Made by a program: the position numbers and the translations under genes. Below, one piece after another: positions 9,647-18,299 of a stretch of DNA of 64,000 nt. This DNA is from Lentimicrobium saccharophilum. Lineage in GTDB: Bacteria > Bacteroidota > Bacteroidia > Bacteroidales > Lentimicrobiaceae. The stretch is taken from NCBI RefSeq assembly GCF_001192835.1, contig NZ_DF968182.1, positions 2,048,345 through 2,112,344 of the forward strand, given 5' to 3'. The notes beneath the pieces were generated by a model, which saw only the letters and a program-made list of their open reading frames with translations, did not search any database and was not told the origin of the DNA. How positions within the stretch are numbered: position 1 is the first letter of the stretch; every line of letters begins with the position of its first letter.

Positions 9647-10012
9647 TGTGTACAACTTTCAGAATTAGGTTGAAATCAGCCCGAACAATCAACAAAAATA
9701 TAAATAAGCGACCGTTTTGATGACATTGTAAACGTGATCTTTTCAACAGTTCCGTTCAAATAACAACATATTTAAACCGGCACTTACACAATTTGTTCAA
9801 TATTCGCGCATATACATTAAACAATAAAAAATCAAAAAATCACCCTGACGGATTTCATGACAAGGCATACAGCGATCCTGAACATATTCTGTTTACGGAA
9901 AGTTGTTTAATTATATTCTGCGATCCTTATGAACAAAAGTAAGGGTACTCCGGCAACCATTCAATCAGAAAAATGTTGTATTATTGAAGAATCATATTGC
10001 CTCTCAAACATT
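9647..10012. other. Divergent intergenic region
   Basis: 366 bases between mvaA and the ThiS-like small gene. It is AT-rich and holds the mvaA promoter near its left end. I see no tRNA, conserved RNA, repeat or clear plus-strand promoter. An in-frame ATG at 9929 would lengthen the small ORF, but the added residues do not look like the rest of it. Confidence 0.5.
9693..9700 (-). promoter_or_regulatory. -7 element of the mevalonate operon
   Basis: TATTTTTG on the minus strand matches TAnnTTTG exactly, 47 bases upstream of the mvaA ATG. No convincing -33 TTTG is seen. Confidence 0.6.
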
Positions 10013-10240
10013 ATGACCCTGTTTGTTAACAACGTTGAATTTCATCTCTTTGGCGGAGCAAAGGCCATAGATGCAGTAAGGGCTTATTACAGGGCCCTGG
10101 AGCATGACATTCCGCGTCCGCTTCCGGTGATATTTGATAACTTCGGCAATACCATAGAGCCTGACGGCGGACTCACCCCGATGCAGAGAATTTATTTGGT
10201 TGAATTTCAAAATTATAACGATGAAAATGAAAGGTTTTAG
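10013..10240 (+). CDS. Small ThiS/MoaD-like protein of unknown function
   Basis: 75 residues from the ATG at 10013. The N-terminal half (MTLFVNNVEF followed by GGAKAIDAVRAYY) resembles the strand-strand-helix opening of ThiS/MoaD-type beta-grasp proteins. The second half contains IFDNFGNTIEPDGGLTP, which looks like a conserved turn-rich motif. It lacks the C-terminal Gly-Gly that ThiS and MoaD need for thiocarboxylation and ends in a Glu/Asn-rich tail. It overlaps the nucleotidase start by 20 bases, suggesting translational coupling. No function is assigned, and the beta-grasp resemblance is by eye only. Confidence 0.55.
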   Translation: MTLFVNNVEFHLFGGAKAIDAVRAYYRALEHDIPRPLPVIFDNFGNTIEPDGGLTPMQRIYLVEFQNYNDENERF

Positions 10241-11675
10241 CCGGATTGCACTTTTAATATTTCTCCTGACCACAAGTATAATTTCACAGGCTGTTGCCGT
10301 CAGCGACACAACCACGGTAGTGATTCTGTCGGTAAATGACATGCACGCCAAGATTGACAATTTTCCGCGGTTTAAAGCGATGGTTGACAGCATCAGGCAG
10401 GCCGAAAAATACGTGCTCCTGCTGTCTGCCGGGGATATTTTCACCGGAAACCCGGTGGTTGACCAATTCCCTGAAAAAGGACAGCCCATCATAGAGCTGA
10501 TGAACCGGACAGGCTTTTCTGCCAGTGCAGTGGGTAACCATGAATTTGACTACGGGCAGGAAATGCTTGCCAGGCGAATGAATGAAGCGCATTTCCCTTT
10601 CCTGAGTGCAAATATCCTGCCTGACTCATCAAGTCCTGTAAGCTTTAAACCCTATGTGATCATTACCCTTGAGAATGGCATCAGAATAGGAATCCTGAGC
10701 CTTATCCAGGTCAATGATGCCGGTCTTCCGGATACGCATCCCAGCAGATTGGAAGGACTTTCTTTTCCCGACGGATTAAAAGTGGCACCGTCTTATGCAT
10801 CATTGCGCGACAGTTGTGATGTCTTTATTGCACTTACGCATCTGGGCTATGAAACCGACATTGAACTGGCCGGCATCCTCCCCTCGCTCGACCTCATCCT
10901 GGGTGGGCACTCCCATACCCTGGTTAAGACCCCGGCCGTGTTTAATGATGTATTGATCATGCAGGCCGGATCGGGGCTTCGCTATTTAACCAAAACCACC
11001 CTGAAACTTTACGACAAAAAACTGGTAAGCAGGCATGCGGAAACACTCAGCATACCGGCATTTACCAAAACCGACGAAGAATTGGAACAACTGATCCTGC
11101 AATACAATGACAACAAAGAGTTGAATGAAGTGATCGGCACAGCCCTGAGCGACATCCGCGGCAGTGATGAATTAGGCAGCATGATGACAGATGCCATGGC
11201 AGCCATCGCACCGATCGAAATTGCCTTTCAGAACAATGGCGGCATACGCGTTGATAATTTCCCTGAGGGGGATATCACCATTAAAAATGTTTATCAGCTC
11301 GACCCTTTCGGGAACGAAATAATCCTTTTTTACCTGACCCCCGCCGAAATCAGATCGCTGATCCTGAATGCATATAACCGTGAACGCGCCATCGACCTTC
11401 AGACATCGGGCATCATTTATACCGTGCTCACCGATGCAGCAGGCAACGGACTTGAAGTGGAGTTCAGGCTGCCTGACGGCGCTGCACCGGATGAGGAAAA
11501 AGCATACGCCACAGGCATCAGCAGCTATATCGCCAGCAGTTATCAGTTTGACCACAAGGATGAAGGAACCTCTCTTTATACCATTACCGCGCAATCGCTG
11601 ATCAATTATATCAGAAACAAAAAAGCCCTTGATTACAAGGGCGTTAAAAGAGCTTTCGTGAAATCAGCGGATTAA
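10221..11675 (+). CDS. Secreted 5'-nucleotidase / 2',3'-cyclic phosphodiesterase (UshA type)
   Basis: Removes the 5' phosphate from extracellular nucleotides for salvage. The 484-residue protein has a signal peptide (hydrophobic core then SQAVA), the metallophosphatase motifs NDMHAK, SAGDIFTG, GNHEFDYG, LTHLGYETD and GGHSHT, and the 5_nucleotid_C domain with FQNNGGIR and DPFGNEI. One difference from the usual nucleotidase is NDMHAK where most have NDxHG. The ATG at 10221 is preferred over a TTG at 10200, as it begins right before the signal peptide. It is probably co-translated with the small upstream gene and converges on the DUF4468 gene with a 14-base gap. Confidence 0.9.
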   Translation: MKMKGFSRIALLIFLLTTSIISQAVAVSDTTTVVILSVNDMHAKIDNFPRFKAMVDSIRQAEKYVLLLSAGDIFTGNPVVDQFPEKGQPIIELMNRTGFSASAVGNHEFDYGQEMLARRMNEAHFPFLSANILPDSSSPVSFKPYVIITLENGIRIGILSLIQVNDAGLPDTHPSRLEGLSFPDGLKVAPSYASLRDSCDVFIALTHLGYETDIELAGILPSLDLILGGHSHTLVKTPAVFNDVLIMQAGSGLRYLTKTTLKLYDKKLVSRHAETLSIPAFTKTDEELEQLILQYNDNKELNEVIGTALSDIRGSDELGSMMTDAMAAIAPIEIAFQNNGGIRVDNFPEGDITIKNVYQLDPFGNEIILFYLTPAEIRSLILNAYNRERAIDLQTSGIIYTVLTDAAGNGLEVEFRLPDGAAPDEEKAYATGISSYIASSYQFDHKDEGTSLYTITAQSLINYIRNKKALDYKGVKRAFVKSAD

Positions 11676-11689
11676 GCCTTTTAAGCGTC

Positions 11690-12238
11690 TTACCACTTTT
11701 CTTCAACCTTGATAACCGGAGGCTGCATTCCCGCTTTCAGGCTGTTTATCAATTCATTAATCTGCGTATTCACCTGTTCAAGGTAAGTGTCCCACAAGGG
11801 GGAATACATGGAGTCATTTTTATCCATCCATTTCTCAATCGGGAAACGCGACGACTGTCTCAGTGTCATATCAGTAATGGTATAACGGTATCTTCCGGGC
11901 TTAAACTCAAGTTTGAGCACATAATTAACGATGCCCGCAATCAATTTATCTCCCTCAGCATCGTTCAGAATCTCTAACCGGTGATTGATCTCTATCACCC
12001 CGCTTTCACGGTTACGCACCCTGCAGGCATCAGCCGGGTTTTTATATTGTGTATTGATCCATTCGATACACCGGATATAAAGTTCATCTGCAGTTCCTGC
12101 CTGTTGAACAACTTCCTGATAGGTTATCAGTTGCGTATCCTTATCAACCGGATAAGCGGAAACGGGTTCCTGTGCATTGACTGCTGAAAAGACAAACAGC
12201 AGACCAAATAATGATGAAAAAATAAGTTTTATCTTCAT
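11690..12238 (-). CDS. DUF4468 (TBP-like fold) exported protein
   Basis: 182 residues with a clear signal peptide (LLFVFSAVNA-QE). The domain at about residues 35-120 matches the pattern of DUF4468: opening VDKDTQLITYQEVV, a YIRCIEWIN segment, and the beta-rich stretch ending LEFKPGRYRYTITDMTL. The family is widespread in Bacteroidota, predicted to have a TATA-binding-protein-like fold, and has no known function. The C-terminal part is helical and ends in a short basic/acidic tail. It is monocistronic with its own -7 element at 12295-12302. Confidence 0.83.
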   Translation of the reverse strand: MKIKLIFSSLFGLLFVFSAVNAQEPVSAYPVDKDTQLITYQEVVQQAGTADELYIRCIEWINTQYKNPADACRVRNRESGVIEINHRLEILNDAEGDKLIAGIVNYVLKLEFKPGRYRYTITDMTLRQSSRFPIEKWMDKNDSMYSPLWDTYLEQVNTQINELINSLKAGMQPPVIKVEEKW

Positions 12239-12294
12239 GGCAAAACCTGTTTTTAAGAGAACAACGGTTTATCTCTGATTGTGAATTATCATTA

Positions 12295-12302
12295 CAAAGA
12301 TA
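12295..12302 (-). promoter_or_regulatory. -7 element of the DUF4468 gene
   Basis: TATCTTTG on the minus strand, an exact TAnnTTTG, 57 bases upstream of the ATG. Confidence 0.6.
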
Positions 12303-12351
12303 GGCAATAATTATTGAGGACCTGTTGAATTCGTCAGGGCATTAATGCAGA

Positions 12352-12371
12352 AACCCCGCTGGCGCGGGGTT
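12352..12371 (-). terminator. groESL terminator hairpin
   Basis: Perfect 8-bp stem AACCCCGC/GCGGGGTT with a 4-base loop, 26 bases after the groEL stop. The following T-run is short, so it may be only partly rho-independent. Confidence 0.6.
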
Positions 12372-12397
12372 CCTGTAATAGCAATAAGGGTTGAATC

Positions 12398-14044
<1,647 letters not shown>

Positions 14045-14065
14045 TTAAATTAATTCACTGAGTAA

Positions 14066-14344
14066 TTAAATAATTGCAACAATATCCGATTCACGCATGA
14101 TGAGGTAGTCACTCCCATCAACGGTAATTTCGGTGCCTGCATATTTTCCGTAAAGAACGAGATCCCCGACTTTTACTGTAAGTGGTTCATCTTTCTTGCC
14201 AGTCCCCACTGCCACAACAGTCCCGCGCTGGGGCTTTTCCTTTGCGGTATCAGGGATAATAATACCACCGGCGGTTTTCTGTTCTGCTTCTGCCGGCTTT
14301 ATCAGAACACGGTCAGCTAATGGTCTTACATTCACTTGTGTCAT
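14066..14344 (-). CDS. groES: 10 kDa co-chaperonin GroES
   Basis: Lid of the GroEL chamber. 92 residues, with the family's [11 protein letters not shown] opening, the mobile-loop region ([14 protein letters not shown]) and the [14 protein letters not shown] segment. It is first in the groESL operon. A palindrome at 14391-14409, about 47 bases upstream of the start, may control it; the CIRCE element used with HrcA (TTAGCACTC-N9-GAGTGCTAA) is absent. Confidence 0.98.
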   Translation of the reverse strand: MTQVNVRPLADRVLIKPAEAEQKTAGGIIIPDTAKEKPQRGTVVAVGTGKKDEPLTVKVGDLVLYGKYAGTEITVDGSDYLIMRESDIVAII

Positions 14345-14390
14345 TGCTGTTATTTTTTAAGGTTACACATTAACATGTTTGCAACGCCTT

Positions 14391-14409
14391 TTGACACAAT
14401 TTGTGCCAA
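14391..14409. promoter_or_regulatory. Palindrome upstream of groES, possible operator
   Basis: TTGACACAA-T-TTGTGCCAA: 9-base arms with one mismatch and a 1-base spacer, 47-65 bases before the groES start. On the minus strand a near -7 sequence (ATACTTTGG) overlaps its upstream edge. An operator role is inferred from symmetry and position. Confidence 0.45.
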
Positions 14410-14541
14410 AGTATTCCCTTCCTCCTCTTTCCCTTATCCGTTTCGTGATGACAGAAAGGTATTATGCCTGATTTTCAGCACTAACAGGGAATTTTACCAT
14501 TTTATGACGGTGGTATAATCAGAATTTATTCCGGCACAGTC

Positions 14542-14582
14542 AAAAAAAAATGTCAGATTGCAATGACAATCTGACATTTTTT
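14542..14582. terminator. Bidirectional terminator after secG
   Basis: A perfect 10-bp stem TGTCAGATTG/CAATCTGACA with a 6-base loop, flanked by an A-run before and a T-run after, so it can terminate on either strand. It closes the operon that runs from 17820 to 14602. Confidence 0.85.
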
Positions 14583-14601
14583 ATCGAAAGGTTTTTGACG
14601 C

Positions 14602-14928
14602 TTATTCAGCCGGAGGAGCCTGAAAATCCTCAACCGGTGCGGATTGCTCGTTGATCAGCTGACGCAGTTCAGTATCTGTGGAACGCGATACGTTGACATT
14701 GCGGGGAATTACAAATATGGAGAAAAGACTGAGAACCAGCAGGATAATGGCCAGCGTCCAGGTTGTTTTCTCCAGAAAGTCAGCAGTTTTACGAACGCCC
14801 ATAAACTGGTTTGATGATGCGAAATTGGAGGCAAGTCCCCCGCCCTTTGAATTCTGAACCAGTACTACAAGACTCAGTAACACGCAAGCGATGAGGATAA
14901 GCACCGAAACTAAAATATAAGCTCCCAT
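14602..14928 (-). CDS. secG: Preprotein translocase subunit SecG
   Basis: Small accessory subunit of the SecYEG channel in the inner membrane. 108 residues with two membrane segments (about 3-24 and 57-75) joined by the conserved cytoplasmic loop LVQNSKGGGLASNF and a phenylalanine/glycine-rich stretch. The C-terminal tail is acidic and proline-containing, typical for Bacteroidota. It is the last gene of the sigma-54 activator - lptE - TPR-like - secG operon and is followed by a strong terminator. Confidence 0.95.
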   Translation of the reverse strand: MGAYILVSVLILIACVLLSLVVLVQNSKGGGLASNFASSNQFMGVRKTADFLEKTTWTLAIILLVLSLFSIFVIPRNVNVSRSTDTELRQLINEQSAPVEDFQAPPAE

Positions 14929-14955
14929 TGTAAGTTTGTATTATTAACGTTAAAT

Positions 14956-16059
14956 TCAACCGTTTGACAGGTTTTCCTGTATTTTCTCAATTTGGGCTGC
15001 AAAGTAAGCACTTTTTTCCGGATTATTCAAACTTAATTTACGATATATTTTTATCGCCTTTTCCGGATTCCCCTGCTGCAACTGAATACGGGCAAGTGTC
15101 TCTGAAACAATCTCTTCATGATCAACAGAACTTTGCTTTGCCTTATCCACCGGATTGAAGAAATCCTTCTTTGGCTGGCTGATCCTGGGCTGGTTACGGA
15201 TAAACTTGTCTATCAACTCGCTGTTTCCTGATGAAGACAGCGTAAATCCACGGACTGACGAGCGATCCTGACTGTCAGGATGATCCCCGCGTCCAATTTC
15301 CATTTCAAGATCATACGTATTCATTTCCATTCCTGCCAGCAAAAGATCATCGGGGAACTTCTCCTCATCCTGTGGCCTACGCTCAGCATCTTCATGCAGC
15401 TGAGCACCATGATCTTCAATTTCCGCTGTGGCAGCGAGCGCTGAATCAACAATATCCTTGGGGCTATCCTCATCAGCCGGAGACGACTCCTCAGAGGGTT
15501 TATCACGCGCGCCAAGGGCTATTTCGGCCAGGCGACGCGCAACAATCTGCTGAAGATGGCGCAGATGAGCTTCTTCATCATCCGGCGTCGGCAGACTCTT
15601 GCTTTCTACTGAAAACTGAACTTTTCCCTCATCAGGCATTTCAACATCCGGCGATTCAGCATCACTGGCATGAATGTCTTCCAAAGGAATTTCCATGAAC
15701 GATTCCGGGATAACTTCTGCCTGCACCGGCATTTCCGCAACTTCGGTTTCAACGGTCTTTTCAGCATGTGCTGACTCTATGTGCGGAATTGAAGATGCAT
15801 TTTCCTTCAGGGTGACGGCCGATTCCGACACCCGGTGCATCAGCTTTCTCAGTATGCCACGGTCTCCGGCATACGCAGCCGCTATTTTCAACTGAGAATT
15901 ATACCGGATACTTTCGGTTTTTCGCATATTCGCCACCAGCATCATCTGGGCGATCTGAAAATAAGGCATTTCACGCGCAAGCTGCTCCATTGCCGGGAGG
16001 CTTTCATGATCCAGCAAAGCAGGATCAGCCAGGAACGACTCGAACAGGGATGGCCTCAT
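14956..16059 (-). CDS. Hypothetical protein with C-terminal TPR-like helices
   Basis: 367 residues without a signal peptide. The N-terminal 75 residues form a helical segment (HESLPAMEQLAREMPYFQ) shared by related Bacteroidota proteins. The middle (about 90-270) is acidic and of low complexity, rich in Glu, Asp, Ser and Pro. The last 60 residues form a tetratricopeptide-like helix pair (LARIQLQQGNPEKAIKIYRKL then NPEKSAYFAAQI). The location between lptE and secG, with gaps of 5 and 27 bases, suggests an envelope-related role, but no function is established. The acidic middle is probably disordered. Confidence 0.8.
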   Translation of the reverse strand: MRPSLFESFLADPALLDHESLPAMEQLAREMPYFQIAQMMLVANMRKTESIRYNSQLKIAAAYAGDRGILRKLMHRVSESAVTLKENASSIPHIESAHAEKTVETEVAEMPVQAEVIPESFMEIPLEDIHASDAESPDVEMPDEGKVQFSVESKSLPTPDDEEAHLRHLQQIVARRLAEIALGARDKPSEESSPADEDSPKDIVDSALAATAEIEDHGAQLHEDAERRPQDEEKFPDDLLLAGMEMNTYDLEMEIGRGDHPDSQDRSSVRGFTLSSSGNSELIDKFIRNQPRISQPKKDFFNPVDKAKQSSVDHEEIVSETLARIQLQQGNPEKAIKIYRKLSLNNPEKSAYFAAQIEKIQENLSNG

Positions 16060-16064
16060 GCTTG

Positions 16065-16583
16065 TTACCAGTTTACCACAGCTTTGTTAAAAATATCTTC
16101 AACCAGCGCTTCCGTAATCTTGCTGATCAGGTCGGCTTCCACCGCGTTCAGGTTCAGGCTGCTGCTGTAATCCTCAAAACGGGTGAAATTTGTTTCAAAG
16201 CTATCCTTTGCATTGAACTTATTGGTATACCTGACGTTGACCGTAACTTTCAGGCGGATCAGCGCCGCTGTCTGCTGACCGGTAATTGCAACCGGCTCTG
16301 TTGAATATCCTGTAATCTCTCCTTCAAAATGCAGATCGCCACCCCTGGGAATCAGGGCAAGGTTGGTTTGTGAAGAAAACCTGTCGCGCAAAGCATCGGT
16401 GAATGTCTGACTCAGGCTCGGCTGAACAAGTTCGGCCTTATTCGGAAACAACGATATTGAAACCGTTTTTGCCTCAGGAGGAATTGAGGCACCGGTAAAA
16501 GAGTAAACGCCGCATGACTGCAACGCTGCGACCGTTGCAGCAAGTGTAAGGCAAATCGCCACTCTCCTGACCATCTGAAACAT
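16065..16583 (-). CDS. lptE: LPS-assembly lipoprotein LptE (Bacteroidota type)
   Basis: Outer-membrane lipoprotein that plugs LptD and delivers lipopolysaccharide to the surface. 172 residues with a lipoprotein signal ending in LQSC followed by GVYSFTGASIPPEAKTVSI, the typical opening of Bacteroidota LptE. The FPNKAELVQPSLSQTFTDALRDRF segment and the middle beta strands also fit. The ATG at 16583 is chosen because the longer start at 16592 is a TTG. It sits 10 bases after the sigma-54 activator stop and 5 before the next gene, so it is in the middle of an operon. Confidence 0.92.
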   Translation of the reverse strand: MFQMVRRVAICLTLAATVAALQSCGVYSFTGASIPPEAKTVSISLFPNKAELVQPSLSQTFTDALRDRFSSQTNLALIPRGGDLHFEGEITGYSTEPVAITGQQTAALIRLKVTVNVRYTNKFNAKDSFETNFTRFEDYSSSLNLNAVEADLISKITEALVEDIFNKAVVNW

Positions 16584-16593
16584 ATCAATCAAA

Positions 16594-17820
16594 TTAACGG
16601 ATGTCGTATTCCTTTATTTTACGGTAAAGCGTCCTTTCGGAAATCCCCAGTTCCTTTGCGGCATTCTTTCGCTTACCTCCATGCTTTTCAATGGCCTTGC
16701 GGATCATGTCGATTTCCTTCTTCTGAAGTGAAAGGGATTCGTCCATAACCTCCGGGGCGTAGAAGGTATCAAGCACTATCGGCTCAGTATGGGGATCAGC
16801 CTCCTCTTCGTGCAACCGTTGTCCTGCCTTGTCAATTTCCTTGTAAAGCTGGGTGATGATCGGCTGATGCTCGCGCTTCAGCTCATGACTGATCTCCCCC
16901 TGGTCAATGATATCAACAACAAGCTTTTTCAGTTCATTGATATCGCGCTTCATGTCAAACAGCACTTTGTAGAGCAATTCACGTTCCGAGAAATCCCCGC
17001 CCTGAGGCTCCTTACCATACAGCACAGGGAGGTCCCTGTTCTCTGATGGCAGATACTTCTGCAGAATCGCGCCGGTAATCAGTCGGCTTTGCTCAATGAT
17101 TGAGATCTGCTCGGTAATATTCTTCAGCTGGCGGATATTTCCCTGCCAGCGGTAATTCATCAGCATCTGCCTGGCCGAATCATCAAGTTCCAGGGCGGGC
17201 ATGCGGTATTTCTCGGCAAAATCAGCAGCGAATTTTCTGAACAGCAATACCACATCTTCTTTTCGCTCACGTAAAGGCGGAATGTAAACAGGCACAGTGT
17301 TCAACCTGTAGTAGAGATCCTGCCTGAACCTGCCTTTGCTGATGGCATCCGGGATATCAACGTTGGTGGCAGCCACAACCCTTACATCTGTCTTGATCAC
17401 CTTTGAAGAACCTACTTTAATGAATTCGCCGGTTTCCAGCACGCGCAACAAACGTACCTGCGTGGAAAGAGGCAGCTCGGCAACTTCATCCAGAAAAATG
17501 GTTCCCCCGTTTACAACTTCAAAATATCCCTTGCGGGATTCATGGGCCCCGGTGAATGACCCCTTTTCATGTCCAAACAATTCAGAATCAATGGTTCCCT
17601 CCGGAATAGCGCCGCAGTTAACGGCGATATAAGGGCCATGTTTACGCGCGCTCAGATTGTGAATTATCTGCGGAAAAACCTCTTTACCTACCCCGCTCTC
17701 GCCGTTTATCAGCACGGTAATGTCAGTACCGGCAACCTGCCTCGCTATATCAATGGCCCGGTCGAGCAAAGGGGAGTGCCCGATAATTCCGAACCGTTGT
17801 TTGATCGACTGTATATCCAT
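16594..17820 (-). CDS. Sigma-54-dependent transcriptional activator without receiver domain
   Basis: AAA+ enhancer-binding protein that remodels sigma-54 RNA polymerase. The 408 residues start directly with the AAA+ domain: Walker A GESGVGKE (about residues 40-47), the sigma-54 contact loop GSFTGA (GAFTGA with Ser), Walker B GGTIFLDEVAEL, and the arginine-finger region RFRQDLYYRLN. A linker and a Fis-type helix-turn-helix (KRKNAAKELGISERTLYRKI) end the protein. There is no N-terminal receiver, GAF or PAS domain, so activity must be set by level or a partner. It heads the lptE-secG operon, with a perfect -7 element 29 bases upstream. Confidence 0.93.
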   Translation of the reverse strand: MDIQSIKQRFGIIGHSPLLDRAIDIARQVAGTDITVLINGESGVGKEVFPQIIHNLSARKHGPYIAVNCGAIPEGTIDSELFGHEKGSFTGAHESRKGYFEVVNGGTIFLDEVAELPLSTQVRLLRVLETGEFIKVGSSKVIKTDVRVVAATNVDIPDAISKGRFRQDLYYRLNTVPVYIPPLRERKEDVVLLFRKFAADFAEKYRMPALELDDSARQMLMNYRWQGNIRQLKNITEQISIIEQSRLITGAILQKYLPSENRDLPVLYGKEPQGGDFSERELLYKVLFDMKRDINELKKLVVDIIDQGEISHELKREHQPIITQLYKEIDKAGQRLHEEEADPHTEPIVLDTFYAPEVMDESLSLQKKEIDMIRKAIEKHGGKRKNAAKELGISERTLYRKIKEYDIR

Positions 17821-18289
17821 TATTTTTTAACATCTTGTTAATTCAATGCAAAGTTAGTAATTCGCACGCACCTTATGCCAATGCTTATGCAAAAAACTGA
17901 CATTTTGTCAATACAACTCAGATTATCAGGCAGCCGTTCAGCCGGAGTTGTCACCGGTTGTCAACGATGGCAATTACTTGTTCATCGGCATGCTATTATT
18001 AAGACAAGCGTGCCGTTATTATCTTTTAAAGGCTGACGGCTAGCTAAGCTCAGATACAGTTAATTATAAGCCTGGCTAACCATAAGCGCAGGGTTTAACA
18101 CTGCAGGCGGATTCATTCGTTATCAAACGGAAGGAGATTGCATGTGTCAGATCCGATTATAGCAGCAGCGAACTGCCATTAAGCAGAATCAGAATCCATT
18201 AAGCAAAAAAAACAATTATATAACAAACAGATCAGTCTCCCCCGGATTATCCGCAAAACGGAGAAAGTCCCTCAAAACCTTACCTGCGA
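17821..18289. other. 469-base intergenic region with hairpins, no gene
   Basis: No ORF or RNA gene is recognisable. It holds the activator's promoter (17849-17856), a short palindrome TGACA-TTT-TGTCA (17898-17910), a 9-bp stem with one G.T pair (17986-17994 with 18007-18015) and two copies of CCATTAAGCA near 18175-18205. The unusual length for this compact genome leaves room for a small RNA or long leader, but I cannot support one. Confidence 0.4.
17849..17856 (-). promoter_or_regulatory. -7 element of the sigma-54 activator operon
   Basis: TAACTTTG on the minus strand matches TAnnTTTG, 29 bases upstream of the ATG, with ATTGG at 17882-17878 as a possible -33 element about 21 bases further upstream. 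Confidence 0.65.
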
Positions 18290-18299
18290 TTACCTGCGC
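18280..18299. repeat. 10-base tandem duplication at the pheT stop
   Basis: TTACCTGCGA followed directly by TTACCTGCGC. The second copy contains the pheT stop codon, so the first is a duplicate placed just beyond it. Confidence 0.6.

Noticed and set aside
14391-14409. Sigma-54 -24/-12 promoter before groES, because TTGGCACAAATTG looks similar
   Set aside because: The spacing between the GG and GC elements is wrong and no GC pair follows TTG at the right distance; the symmetry fits an operator better.
17821-18289. tRNA or other known structured RNA
   Set aside because: No cloverleaf, T-loop motif or CCA end, and no RNase P, tmRNA or 6S landmarks.
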